Shown: positions 35,707 to 46,962 of the stretch, piece by piece | Position numbering within the stretch: the first letter of the stretch is position 1 | How the letters are laid out: each line of letters starts with the position of its first letter | From: Schistosoma haematobium | Lineage: Eukaryota > Platyhelminthes > Trematoda > Strigeidida > Schistosomatidae | Length of the DNA: 64,000 bases | Reading direction: 5' to 3' | NCBI RefSeq assembly: GCF_000699445.3 | Contig: NC_067198.1 | Span: forward strand, 39,345,523 to 39,409,522 | Made by a program: the position numbers and the translations under genes | The notes under the pieces: model-generated | Told to the model about the DNA's origin: nothing | What the model saw: the letters and a program-made list of their open reading frames with translations, nothing else | Databases searched by the model: none

Positions 35707-38700
35707 TACTTACTTACTTACTTACGCCTGTTACTCCTCGTGAAGGAGCATAAGCCGCTCACCAGCATTCTCCATCCAACCCTGTCCTGGGCAATCCTTT
35801 CCAGCTCCTTCCAGTTGTTATTCATCCTTTTCATATCTGCTTTCATTTCCCAACGTAATGTGTTCTTCGGCCTTACTCTTTTCCTCTTCCCTTCTGGATT
35901 CCGAGTTGGGGCTTGACGAGTGATGCAGTTTGGTGATTTGCATAATGTATGTCCTATCCACTTCCATCGTCTTTTCCTAATTTCCTCTTCAGCTGGAAGC
36001 TGGTTTGTTCTCTCCCACAGAAGGCTGTTGCTGATGGTATCCGGCCAACAGATGTTGAGTATCTTGCGTAGACAGCTATTTATAAATACTTGTACCTTCT
36101 TGATGATGGTTGTAGTAGTTCTCCAAGTTTCAGCTCCGTCCAGTAGAACTGACTGTCTTGACGTTCGTATTGAAGATTCTCACTTTGATATTGGTTGAAA
36201 GTTGTTTTGAGTTCCATATGTTCTTCAATTGTAGGAATGCGACCCTTGCTTTGCCGATCCTCGCCTTTACGTCTGCATCGGATCCTCCTTGTTCATCGGT
36301 GATGCTTCGCAGGTATGTGAAGGATTTTACATCTTCCAGAGTTTCGCCATCAAGTGTGATTGGATTGCTTTTCTTCATTTTGAAATTGAGGACCTTGGTT
36401 TTCCCCTTGTGTATGTTGAGGCCTACTGACGCATGGATTGCTGCCACACTGGCTCTCTTTATCTGCATTTGTCCGTGTGTATGCGATAGGAGGGCTAGGT
36501 CATTTGCGAAGTCCAGATCGTCTAATTGGTTCTGAGCTGTCCATTGTATTCCGTGTTTTCCTTCAGATGTTGAGGTCTTCATAATCCAGTTGACCACCAG
36601 AAGAAAGAGGAAGGGAGAGAGTAGACAGCCTTGTCCGACTCCGGTCCTTACTTGGAATGCATCTGTCAGCTGTCCTCCATGCACTACTTTGCACTGTAGT
36701 CCGTCGTATGAGTTCCGGATAATATTGACAATCTTCTCAGGAACTCCGTAGTGTCGAAGAAGTTTCCATAATGTCCTCCTATCTACACTGTCGAATGCCT
36801 TTTCATAATCAATGAAGTTGATGTATAGTGACGAGTTCCACTCAACTGATTTTTAGACGATGATCCGTAGTGTTGCAATTTGGTCTGTGCACGACCGATA
36901 CTTACGGAATCCAGCTTGTTGATCTCGAAGTTGGGCATCTACTGCATCCTTCATCCGGTTCAGCAACATTCTGTTGAAGACTTTCCCTGGTATTGACAGT
37001 AGTGTAATGCCTCTGTAGTTTTCACATTTGCTCAGATCTCCTTTCTTTGGAATCTTGATGAGGTGTCCTTCTTTCCAGTCCATTGGCACTTGTTCCTCCT
37101 CCCAAATCTTTTTGAATAGAGGGTAAAGCATGCTTGTGGTTACTTCGACGTCTGATTTCAGTGCTTCAGCTGGTATGTTGTCGGGTCCTGCTGCTTTCCC
37201 GTTCTTGATTTGTCTGACGGCCATTCTAATTTCTTCCGTAGTTGGTGGATTGACATCTATAGGAAGATCTGTGTGTGCTACTTCGATGTCCGGTGGATTC
37301 ATTGGAGCCGGCCTATTCAGGAGTTCCTCGAAGTATTTTACCCATCTGTTACGCTGTTGTTGAATTTCGGTGATTGGCTTGCCTTCTTTGTCTTTGACCG
37401 GCCTCTCTGGTTTACTGTATTTCCCTGATAGTTTCTTCGTTGTATCGTAGAGCTGTTTCATATTTCCTTCTCTAGCAGCTTTTTCTGCCGTCGTTGCTAA
37501 TTCTTCCACGTATTTCTTCCTGTCGGCTCTAATGCTCCTCTTCACTTGCTTGTTTGCTTCTATGTATTCAGCTTGTGCTTGGACTTTCTCTGCTCGTGTT
37601 TGGCTGTTGTTAATTGCTGTCTTCTTGTTCTTCCTTTCTTTGATCTTGTCCAGTGTTTCTATAGAGATCCATTCCTTATGATGGTGTTTCTTTAGACCGA
37701 GAACCTCTTGACACGTTGAAGTTAATGCTTCCTTGATGCCTTTCCAGTTGTCCTCCATGGTAGTTTCTTCTTCTTTCAGTAGATTGTGTAAGGCTTGGAA
37801 CCTGTTGTTGAGAGCTATCTTGAATTAACTGAGTTTGTCAGTATCTCGAAGGAAGGCTGTATTGAACCTTTGTATTGCTGTTTGTCCACTTGTCCAGTTC
37901 TTTTTTAGCTTCAGTTTTAAATTGGCTACAACTAGGTGGTGATCTGAAGCTACGTCAGCACCTCTCCTGGTTCTCACATCTTCCATTGTCCTTCGGAATT
38001 TTTTTTTGATGCAAATATGGTCTATCTGGTTCTCTGTAGTGTGGTCCGGTGAGATCCATGTAGCCTTGTGTATACGTTTGTGTGGAAATATTGTGCCTCC
38101 TATGACTAATTTGTTGAATGCACACAAATTTGCAAATCTTTCTCCATTTTCGTTCCTCTCTCCCAGTCCATGTCGTCCCATAATATCTTCATATCCAGTG
38201 TTGTCTATTCCGACCTTGGCATTTAGATCTCCCATCAGAATGGTGAGGTCCTTTCTTGGGCATTTCTCAATGATTGACTGCAGCCGCTCGTAGAACTGAT
38301 CTTTAATTTCGTCGTTGCTATCATTGGTGGGTGCATAACATTGGATAATATTCATTAAGATCCCCTCCTTCTTTGTTTTGAATGATGCTTTGATGATTCT
38401 GGATCCGTGAGATTCCCATCCTACAAGTGCATTTCGTGCTACTTTGGACAGCATAAGAGCGACTCCCTGAGTGTGTGGAGCATTGTCCTCTTCGTGACCG
38501 GAGTATAGCAGCATCTCTCCCGTAGCTAGCCTTTTCTGTCCAGCTTGGGTCCAGTGGGTTTCGCTGATTCCCAGTACTGCTAAGTTGTATCTCCTCATTT
38601 CCATTGATATTTGACTGGTCTTCCCGGTTTCCCACATTGTTCGAACGTTTCATGTACCTATAAAATTTTTTGCTCTGGTTGTTAGAAGGGGCATCGGCCT

Positions 38701-38929
38701 CGTGGCTTCCGAACGAACTCGGCTTTCACCATGAAGCGTCATAATTCTTCTAAGTGAAGACCTTCTAACTCTCAGGGCAGAGTTAAAATGGTTTGGATTA
38801 TTTTTTCTGGTAAGCGTTTTTTTAGCGAGTTAGTTTTCTACGGGATGGGGACGCTAACCCCATGCCCAACCCTCCTCCTTTACCCGGGCTTGGGACCGGC
38901 AGCAACCCTATAAGAGCTACAGGCGGAGT
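35707..38929 (-). mobile_element. Full-length RTE-clade (SR2-like) non-LTR retrotransposon
   Basis: A 3,223-bp insertion bounded by 12-bp target duplications. On the minus strand it has a 5' leader of about 235 bp (from CTCCGCCTGTAGCTC to the first ATG), one long coding frame for endonuclease plus reverse transcriptase, and a (TAAG)n tail that contains the stop codon, so there is essentially no 3' UTR. These are RTE traits, and SR2 is the schistosome RTE family I would expect. Both ends are present and the duplications are exact, so the insertion is fairly young, but the coding frame is disabled. Confidence 0.9.
35718..38694 (-). pseudogene. RTE endonuclease/reverse transcriptase, disabled
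   Basis: From ATG at 38694 (MPLLTTRAKNFIGT) to the stop in the tail, 2,977 bp. Removing one 4-bp duplication gives 990 codons, the usual RTE size. The N-terminal half is an APE-type endonuclease with ISETHW, YAPT, GDLNAKVG, QIDHI and SDHHL. The RT follows with NGKAAGPDNIPAEAL, PKKGDLSKCENYRGITLLS, QAGFRKYRSCTDQ, FDSVDR and GQGCLLSP. Lesions: TGA for Trp in GTWNVRT (38650-38652); TAA at 37825-37827 between the domains; TAA for Glu at 36853-36855 in the RT; active-site box FAND (AAT at 36502-36504) where F-x-D-D is expected; tandem CAGT at 36148-36155 shifting the frame. It cannot make active enzyme. Confidence 0.9.
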
Positions 38930-38941
38930 TTCTAACTTTCT
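38930..38941. repeat. Target site duplication, right
   Basis: Exact copy of 35695-35706. Confidence 0.9.
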
Positions 38942-41900
38942 AGATATTTCTAAAAGACTTACATTCAACAACCATCGGATAAAATGTTTCTCAGCTTTTA
39001 CAGGACCTCTTCAGACTTTGTCGAGGAATACATTAGATCTCCTCTACATCTTTTTTTTCTTTCGAAGATAAGACTCAGGGTCTGCTTGCCATATCAATTA
39101 CCACTATTATTACATCTCTTTGTAATAAAGCCTCACTGAATTTAATTTTTATAGAAAACTGTGAATTGATTTACTGTCATTATCATTATTATATTATATA
39201 ACCACCATTATTGTCAGGTAGTTATTGTGTCAATAAAATTCTTAATTGTTACTATGGTTTTAAATTTTGAAGATGTTTAATAGGGAATATGGATTCCGTG
39301 TTTAATTGATCAATTATATACACTATTGATATGTTTGTACTTAATGATTTCTTGAATTCTGTACCTTTTATGTGTATGAATAGTGGCTTCTGTATAATGA
39401 TGTTTTTAAAGTAATAAACATCAGGTGATTAGAGTATATTAGATTATACCTTTCGGTACATGAGAAATTCCAGTGTAACACTCCTAATACATTGCAAACT
39501 AGAATGAAATTAACGTTTAGTATTTGTTAGATCTTAAGTATTTCCTAAGTACTTTGAATTCTTGATGGGAATCATTTGTACAATGTACAAAATCTTTACA
39601 TGAACACTTAAGTTGTTTTCTAGATTTTACTTTATGCCATAGATTATGTAGTGAACATATTCAAATTACTATTCCCTTGTATTTATTTAAGAATTGTCAC
39701 GAACCTTTTTTGTTTGTTTAAAAATTGTGGTGAATAACATCTAAGATGTCTGATTTCTTATATTTTACACATAAGAAGGTATTACGTAGAAATATACGCT
39801 TTTGTATTTTCATTCGATACTTATAACTGAGATAAAAACTATGACAGTCTATCCAACACAAATAATTTATTAAGTATGTCCTTGACTTTGCATTTGACAA
39901 TATATAAAATGTAATTTTTTCAGGATTCAGATATTGTCATTTCATACATCTAAATGCAGTTCTCAACAAAGTTCACCATTATACCTTATCATGTAGCCTG
40001 GTAGGTATAATACATTACATACTATTCAATGACTATTTACTTTGTGTATCTTAGTCCCACATGTTATTAGTTGTGACATTAATAGTTCCAGTGGTAACAT
40101 TATTAAGCTTTAGCACAGAGTGTGATTCGTTTGAATCTCATGGAGAGTATCTATTTCGTGAAAGTTTTGAATACATAATGTTAATTAATTTCAGCTATCA
40201 TGATTGATTTTCTGTATTCAGAGACATTAAGTCTCTATCAATCATATAAATTTATTGATGGTTTTCCACTTTAAAATACTCTTACATCTATTTTGAATTT
40301 CCCAAATATATCCCATTCATTAGAACTGAATTACTGAAATAATTTCTCTTTGAGGTAATACACCTATCAGTGAATTCTCATCTCAGTTTCTAAGCAATCC
40401 ACATTTACAACTTTGTTTGTAGCCTCATTCTTTGTTCTTGGTGAACCCACTCTACATTGTGATTTCATTCAATTTTTACTATTTCCATTGGTCATGTCTT
40501 CACTTAGTATACAAGAAAGAATATGATTCAGGCATCTTAATATCATCTAGTAGTCATGAGTTTGAGTCGTTTTTAGAATCAATTTTAATTAAGTATTTAA
40601 ATATTATATCTACTTCTCATGTAACGTGTGCGCTTCAAACTTTAATTAATATGAACATAGATTTATTAGTTGTGAATTATATTAGGAAACTTTTTCAAAC
40701 AAACGACAGGTATATCATCTTACCCCTTTTTATTTCCCTACTGTTCTAGAGAGTGGTTAAATATAACTTTCCGTTGACTCAATATGTATCACATCGTTAA
40801 TAATATGTATATTATAGTCATAATAATCGAATAATTTTGAAAATTTGTTTCCTCTTCTTTACTGTCAGTTCGACATTTTGTATATATATGAACGTTTATC
40901 ACTAAGTGTATCTCTCGTAATCTGTCCCTCTCTCGCTCTCTCTCTTTCTCTGTTTGAATAAAATTAAAATTCAAAAGTGCAATCGAGTTAGCAAGTTAGT
41001 TAGGAGTAGACCAGTTGGAATTGAGTTTACCTTTTTTTGGCTGACAACTTATAATTATCATTTCAAATTGATAAATTCCTTCCTCTATCTTACTCTCTTT
41101 GTGTCTCTACTAGCTTATATGATCAGTAATTTTATGTGATTGGGGAGAGAAAATATCTTTCTCATTATATTTACATTTTTGGTTAGGAAAAAAACCCAGA
41201 AAAACTAGGGAAGAAAATGTTAAGATCTCTGAGGTTGAATTAGAAATGAATCTTTTTCCCATGTTGTAAAGATGTTGATATTTTGTAAATGAAATGATGG
41301 CTATATTATAGTGATCTTTGAGGAAGATGAATTGGGAATGAAACATGTAAACAACAATGAAAACATTAAATTTACCATTATATAGTCTATAAATGTTACT
41401 GAAAAGAAAAGGAGCTAAATCACACTGTTGGTTAAAACTAACTAGTATCCTTACTTAACCTTCACATTAACATCTCAATGTTGCCATTAATTAAAAAAAA
41501 CCCAGCTAATAGATCTCAGTTGCCTTTAGCGAATTTTGAATAGTCGTTAACAATGGAATACGGTTCGTTCCGTTTGTGATTTGTTTGCTAAAAGTACCTA
41601 TATCCCAATTTCGATGTCCATACTGAAATTTCAACTATCACAAGACTAATCTATTGAATCTAGACACTCATTGATTTATTCAACGGGCACAATATTACTC
41701 GTAAAGTTTTGTATTAGCTTGTTGATGATATTCAGAACAAATGATCATCTTTTCATTAACAAATATTCACGAACTCTAAACAAAAGAATGAATTAAATAT
41801 CATCATATGCGAAATTAAGTAATCGTTATAGTTTTGTCTAGATAGAAATTCAGATAATCTTCAATAATTCAAATAGATACTGATTAAAACTAATTATCTG

Positions 41901-42104
41901 TATAGTTTTGTTACCAATTATTATCATCTGGAAAGTTACTGTGAATTTAAAACTGATGATCACTTATATCATTCTAGCTTAAAACTACTCTGAAGTATTC
42001 AACTTTAGGAAAATGGGATTGAAACCAGAATATAAAGTCATAATATGAGTACGAAAAGTTTAGATCACTAAGTCCGAATAAGCAGAGATTGATCGTGGTA
42101 ACCA
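38942..42104. other. Noncoding, nothing recognised
   Basis: A CT tract lies near 40923-40950. Open frames up to about 105 codons are AT-biased and show no domain. Confidence 0.6.
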
Positions 42105-42372
42105 ATATAATCTAAAGCGTGTTTTTCGTCCTATTGGTGACTCGTCAACTGGACGTACCTGCAAACCAGAGTTGATGTTCACTCCTGAACTTGAAACTAG
42201 TACCGTTCGCTTGAAACTCCACCACTTAGCTCCTGATATTACTATAAGTGTCTTGTATCAATAAACTATTTACGATAGATAGCTCAACATTTTCATCAGT
42301 ACTTGTATGGAGGTACATCCATCTGACGAATCCAAAATGAGATAGAATATACTTTATGGATTCCAACACTAA
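42105..42372. mobile_element. Decayed inverted SMalpha pair
   Basis: 42110-42170 (minus): core TTGACGAGTC, GGACGAAAA. 42300-42368 (plus): GGTACATCCATCTGACGAATCC with the GAAA box lost. Between them lies the Pol III-like head segment of the minus copy (CGTTCGCTTGAAACTCCACC). Confidence 0.6.
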
Positions 42373-43844
42373 CCTAAACCTATCTACATTAGTGAAATAA
42401 TTAAATTACGTTTTAGTTTAGCGACGAGCTTAAATGATTCTACATCTTAAATGTTCCAATTATTAAAGCTTTGTATCTACATGAGACGTTTTCACAATAG
42501 TAATGGAGATTGTATAAATGTATGTTAAATGAATTATTAAAGCACAGTGTATCATTTTATTTTTAAATGGCATTACTACATTTTTCCCCTTAAATTTAAT
42601 CTAAACTACATATAACTCAATCATTTAAGGTATTGGTTCAACTGAAACAAACAAAATTATTTCTAGATTAACTTTTCTTGTTTGTTTTTTCGCTAGCTAC
42701 TTCAATAAATTCTTCTTTTCCGATTCATTGTTAATCTCAATCATTTGTCCGAACAGAAATCTAACTTTTACAATATGCTTCATCACACTCAGACTAGTTA
42801 GTCAGTCAATCAGTAAGTCAGCTGTTTAGTTAACTCTTCAGTTAGTTGCTTATTGTTTGTCAGCATGTACATGTGCATTACAACGAATGTACCAGTGGGT
42901 AGAGTCATTTCTTTCTCTTTTTTCTTCTTCTAAAAATGTATAAACAACAGATATACATATTACTATGTAAACTTGGCTTGTAAAGGAGGGTGGGTTTGGA
43001 ATAGTGTGACAACAAAAGAAAACAATTCTAACATTAATTTGCATTTGTTGCTTTTTTTATCCTCTTCTATTAAAACTATCATAACGATAAGAATAACAAT
43101 GATAAACAATTGGTGCGAACATTTCCAAATTTTAGGCTTCATATAATATATATGTATAACAATGACGGAAAAAACATCTATACACAAACACATTACAGTT
43201 AGAAGTGTAATTAGTTGCTGAGTCATTCATGCTTGCCCATATATAGATGCATGTATATATTATCACTTGATCGTGGGAATTCAAAACAAAATCAGTTAGT
43301 AAGTAGGACCCATTGATCATCATATTGTTAAATAGTACTATTATGACTCATTATTATACGTCTGTCATCATAATACTGTAATGGAATACATTTTAAACTA
43401 TTTTCATTTATTCACTGAAGTACATTCACTTTATTCGGCAAATCATAGTTATGAAGTGGTTAAACTAGATTAGTTCGTGTGGAAATGAACTCAGTTGATT
43501 TCATTCATCATTTCACTTGTCATAGATGCTTCATCGATTCCTTGTTGGTTGGTGAATAATAAGATCTCTGTACTCATATGAATGGATCATTTAGTTCTAT
43601 CATTTTACACTACTATTAGCTATTAGAGGTGGAATGAACTGTGTATTAGTCCTCTCAGTATCAATTTATAGTCGTGAAACATAAACATTGTGAATAGGTT
43701 GCTAACATTCGAAGGAGTACTTGTGTAGACTAGAATCAAAGTGTGTGTAATGATGGGGTTAGTCGTAAAGCTATGAGTAAACATGATGATTCACTTGATG
43801 ACTTCGTAAACTTTTATCAGCTGATTTGAATGAAATATGTGTTA
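42373..43844. other. Noncoding, nothing recognised
   Basis: No gene or clear repeat. Confidence 0.6.
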
Positions 43845-43945
43845 TGTATTGTAGCGGTGATATGAGTAGGTTGGAAGAAGACTAGAGACGATTAAACCTA
43901 AAAATTCCATCAATAGATAAAGTTAGTGACTTTGCGTGAGTTATT
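43845..43945 (+). repeat. Weak relic of the 14.5-kb non-LTR element
   Basis: AGGTTGGAAGAAGACTAGAG and the following words up to AGTTAGTGACTT follow 14668-14730 at reduced identity. Confidence 0.4.
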
Positions 43946-44257
43946 TTAGAAAGTTTAGAACTCCTGGTTTTCATCAGTAAGACGAATGTAAGTTCTGGTA
44001 GGAGAACTCGTACATACATTATTAATTTTATCAGACGTTCCATACCAAGAGTAAGCTTACATATTTATTAAACATAATGTAGTAGACATTGGTTTAATGG
44101 TATAATTACTGGCTGATTTAAAATATCATCCAAAAATTCCTACTTAGCCATTTATGAGCACTTCCTTTTTGTCAGGTTAGCTTAAAACAATTAAAATCGA
44201 GACTTTTCTTATAACCGATTGATATAATAATAATAATAATCGTTATCAACCAAAGGG

Positions 44258-44440
44258 TTTGTGAAGATTGTTGAATATTATTGAGATCATGTATCAAGCT
44301 AAACTAGGCGGCCATCTAAAACAATAAACATCTGTTTTGCCCCAAAATGTGAGCATACAATTCCTATACTGAGGACCAAACCTATAATGAAGAGTACTCA
44401 ATCTATAGAACATTAAGCCGGTATCCAAAGATTTTCCAAT
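44258..44440 (-). mobile_element. Highly degenerate SINE-B copy
   Basis: Starts with the SINE-B tail (GTGAAGATTGTTGAATATTA, then TTGAGATCATG) and the AAGCTAAACTAGGC segment. The remainder is barely alignable. Confidence 0.45.
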
Positions 44441-45389
44441 CACTCTTCAGTTAATTCGTGAAACTAAATAATCATCTTTCAATGCTATTGATGAGTTACT
44501 ATCCCATACTCAATCTGCTTTAACGCTTCTAGCTATAGCACCCTACGTAAACTTCTCGAATTACCTCTCGATGTCAAGCATTTGTAAGCACAAGTCTAAT
44601 GTTTCGTAATGTTCAATGGTTAACTAATTTAGGTTGGTTCATAATCACAGTAATAAACATAATGACAATAATAATTACTAAAACCTAAATAATGTACTAC
44701 CCATTGAATTGACTAATCTACTTTTCAATACTACGATATTTTTACAAAATGTTAAGCGGATATCTTGAATTTCATTCAAAAGATTAATAGTCATTACAAT
44801 GTAGTTGTGAATTATTTAGTTAAAATTGTCCTAGAATAAGGATACAAATGATCTTTTTTCTTTTTTTTCTTTTAAATTCTAACATTAATATATGACTATA
44901 GTCTGATCATTTCTTTCTTTTCGTTTCCTTTCTTTTCTTTTCTTTTTTTTTTGCTTTCTCGACCCATCTTAAAACTTATTCACATTGATGATGGATAATA
45001 GTACAGTGAAATTTTTCATTAAAATGTTAATTTCTATGTTTATTGACTATTTGTGATTATATTTTATTTTTGTTGTCGCTGTTGTTGTCGTCGAGCAGTT
45101 ATCACTATTTCAAAGATCATCAATCTTAGTTATAGAGATGTAAAAAGAAAAGAAAAACAACAACAAACAAACAAAACGAAACAACAAATTACATAACTGT
45201 AATGTTTCATTTCACATAGTTCGAAATAATAATAAATATATATGTATATATGTCATGAAAATAAAAAAATTACTACACTTTATCAAAGTAGTATTTTAGT
45301 ATAGATAAGAAAATGTATTTAACATTGGTAATTATTAATAAAGACATTTTGTTGTTAGGATACCTTTATCAATTGAATGGATTGGGACA
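44441..45389. other. Noncoding, homopyrimidine-rich
   Basis: T/C-rich tracts near 44852-44880 and 44910-44960. No gene. Confidence 0.6.
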
Positions 45390-45465
45390 TGTATATTATA
45401 TGTTGATTAGGTTAGGAATGAATTCGAAGAAAGCTAGAGGCTGGTAAACCAAAAAACATGAAGTT

Positions 45466-45474
45466 ATTGACTTT
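45466..45474. repeat. 9-bp target duplication, left
   Basis: ATTGACTTT, repeated at 45672-45680. Confidence 0.65.
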
Positions 45475-45671
45475 GAAATGATGAAGAAGATTTATAGCTT
45501 CGGTGGATCGTTTTGATGGAGTTTTGTTCTCTAAGCTAGATGATTTGATCGTGGAGCTTTCATTGTTCTTCTGAATGATATCATCATCAGCACAAACTTC
45601 AGGTAGAAGTGACTTCTACTTGAAGTCTACCTGAAAGCTCCACGATCAAACCATCTAGCTCAGAGAACGAA
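45475..45671. mobile_element. Foldback element F, short member
   Basis: 197 bp flanked by a perfect 9-bp duplication. The arms 45522-45562 and 45632-45671 are near-perfect inverted repeats (GATCGTGGAGCTTTCA and complement), with an inner palindrome around ACTTCAGGTAGAAGT. The first 45 bp have no partner at the right end. It encodes nothing. Its sequence matches the ends of 62835-63367. Confidence 0.7.
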
Positions 45672-45680
45672 ATTGACTTT
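45672..45680. repeat. 9-bp target duplication, right
   Basis: Copy of 45466-45474. Confidence 0.65.
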
Positions 45681-45825
45681 TGATTGAACTATGTTAATAG
45701 TTAATAATAGACTATTTGATTGAAATCAAAGAGATTATTATGATCAATTGTTGAAGATGTTGAATGATATGACTCACAATCGGTCGTATTATGCTGAGTA
45801 AATTCATTCTGTATATACTCTTAGA

Positions 45826-46651
45826 TTTTAAATCGGAAAATCATTTCAAAACTTGTGTTCCATAGATTTACTTTTGTCGAATTATCGGCTTTATGATTAA
45901 TCATTTTTGTTACTACTTCTGCTACTTTGGTACCCATCTTGATAATTTCACTTCTCAGTCTTGATGTTCTGTGAGGGCTGGGAGCTATGGACTTTAATGT
46001 CAGGTTTTAAGTTGTTTACAGTTGAGTAATCAAAGAATTACTTAAATTCACGCAATGCTGGATAATTTTTTCTTATCAAGGATTGAGACACGTCCGCAGT
46101 GTAAGTCTACACAGCTATACATGAACTCAAAGCCATAAGTTTCAGGTTCAATTATAAAAATATTATCTGTGACTCAATCCGGTATGATCCATTGGCCAAA
46201 GTTTTCAGTCTGGAATGTTATGTAACACCCATTTGCTATTTCTGACAAGCTGCTCTCTTACTCTAAACATAATCTACGTGCATAGCCAAGGAGAATCAAG
46301 CAAGTAGCCTGTACTTTAATGCATGTCAGTTATGGTGGCAACAGTTTACAAATAAAATATAGTCTCCCCTTCTCCAACGCCCGTCTTAATGCCAACTGAA
46401 ATGATTATTTTTGCATAGCAATTTAGTATATGTATTATAATCACAGTGTGTAAATTATTAACTAGACACTTCCAGATGACATTTGGTTGTAAACTGTTGT
46501 AGTTCAATGGTGAATTGATAAGCGTCTAAATTCAAGTAAGAACATTCTGTAATACATAGAAATGTGTACTTTAATTTCTGCTACTTAATATCACCAACAA
46601 TTAGTACCTAATCTTTGATAATAGAGAAGGACCAGTTTAATAATCTTACGA
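45826..46651. other. Noncoding, nothing recognised
   Basis: Insertion flank of the LTR element. No gene. Confidence 0.6.
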
Positions 46652-46655
46652 CCCC
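46652..46655. repeat. LTR element target duplication, left
   Basis: CCCC before TG of the 5' LTR, matched by CCCC after CA of the 3' LTR (50821-50824). The motif is low-complexity, so the evidence is modest alone but fits the exact LTR borders. Confidence 0.75.
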
Positions 46656-46937
46656 TGTGGTGCGTGCTACTTATATTGATATAAGTAGTATATAACGTGA
46701 GTCAAAAGAACGTAATGTCTGGCAGCAGAAGATGGAGAAGATCAAGAAAAGAAGAGCGAGAAAACAATGGAATTTGTAAGAAATCGCATGAACAATGAAA
46801 TGCGAGACATTAGATATGATAGAATGATATTTTGCAAATTAACGATTTACTATATGGTTTTTCTATTTTACCAAGTAATTCTGTAATTTGTCCTAAATAC
46901 AATTTGGTTGTCCTCACCCGTGTTCTTCTTCACTACA
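46656..46937 (+). repeat. 5' LTR
   Basis: Begins TGTGG and ends ACTACA. A 22-bp hairpin-forming inverted repeat lies at 46667-46688 and a TATA-like TATATAA at 46689-46695. The transcription start and the U3/R/U5 limits are not visible directly. Confidence 0.95.
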
Positions 46938-46939
46938 TT

Positions 46940-46952
46940 TGGTGTCGCTGCC
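46940..46952 (+). other. Putative primer-binding site
   Basis: TGGTGTCGCTGCC, two bases after the LTR, has the TGG start expected opposite a tRNA CCA end. The tRNA species was not determined. Confidence 0.65.
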
Positions 46953-46962
46953 TCCACTAAGG

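Larger units (their letters stand above)
45390..45825 (+). pseudogene. Decayed 3' region of the 14.5-kb non-LTR element, interrupted
   Basis: 45405-45474 (GAAGAAAGCTAGAGGCTGGT, AACCAAAAAACATGAAG) and 45730-45800 (TTGAATGATATGACTCACAA, TCGGTCG) follow 14668-14730 and 14805-14850 respectively. Between them sits the foldback insert at 45475-45671. Confidence 0.5.

Noticed and set aside
35920..36535. Plus-strand frames opposite the RTE at 36 kb (mirrored by minus-strand frames at 25 kb)
   Set aside because: They are antisense shadows of the reverse transcriptase coding strand and appear identically on the opposite strand of the other RTE copy.
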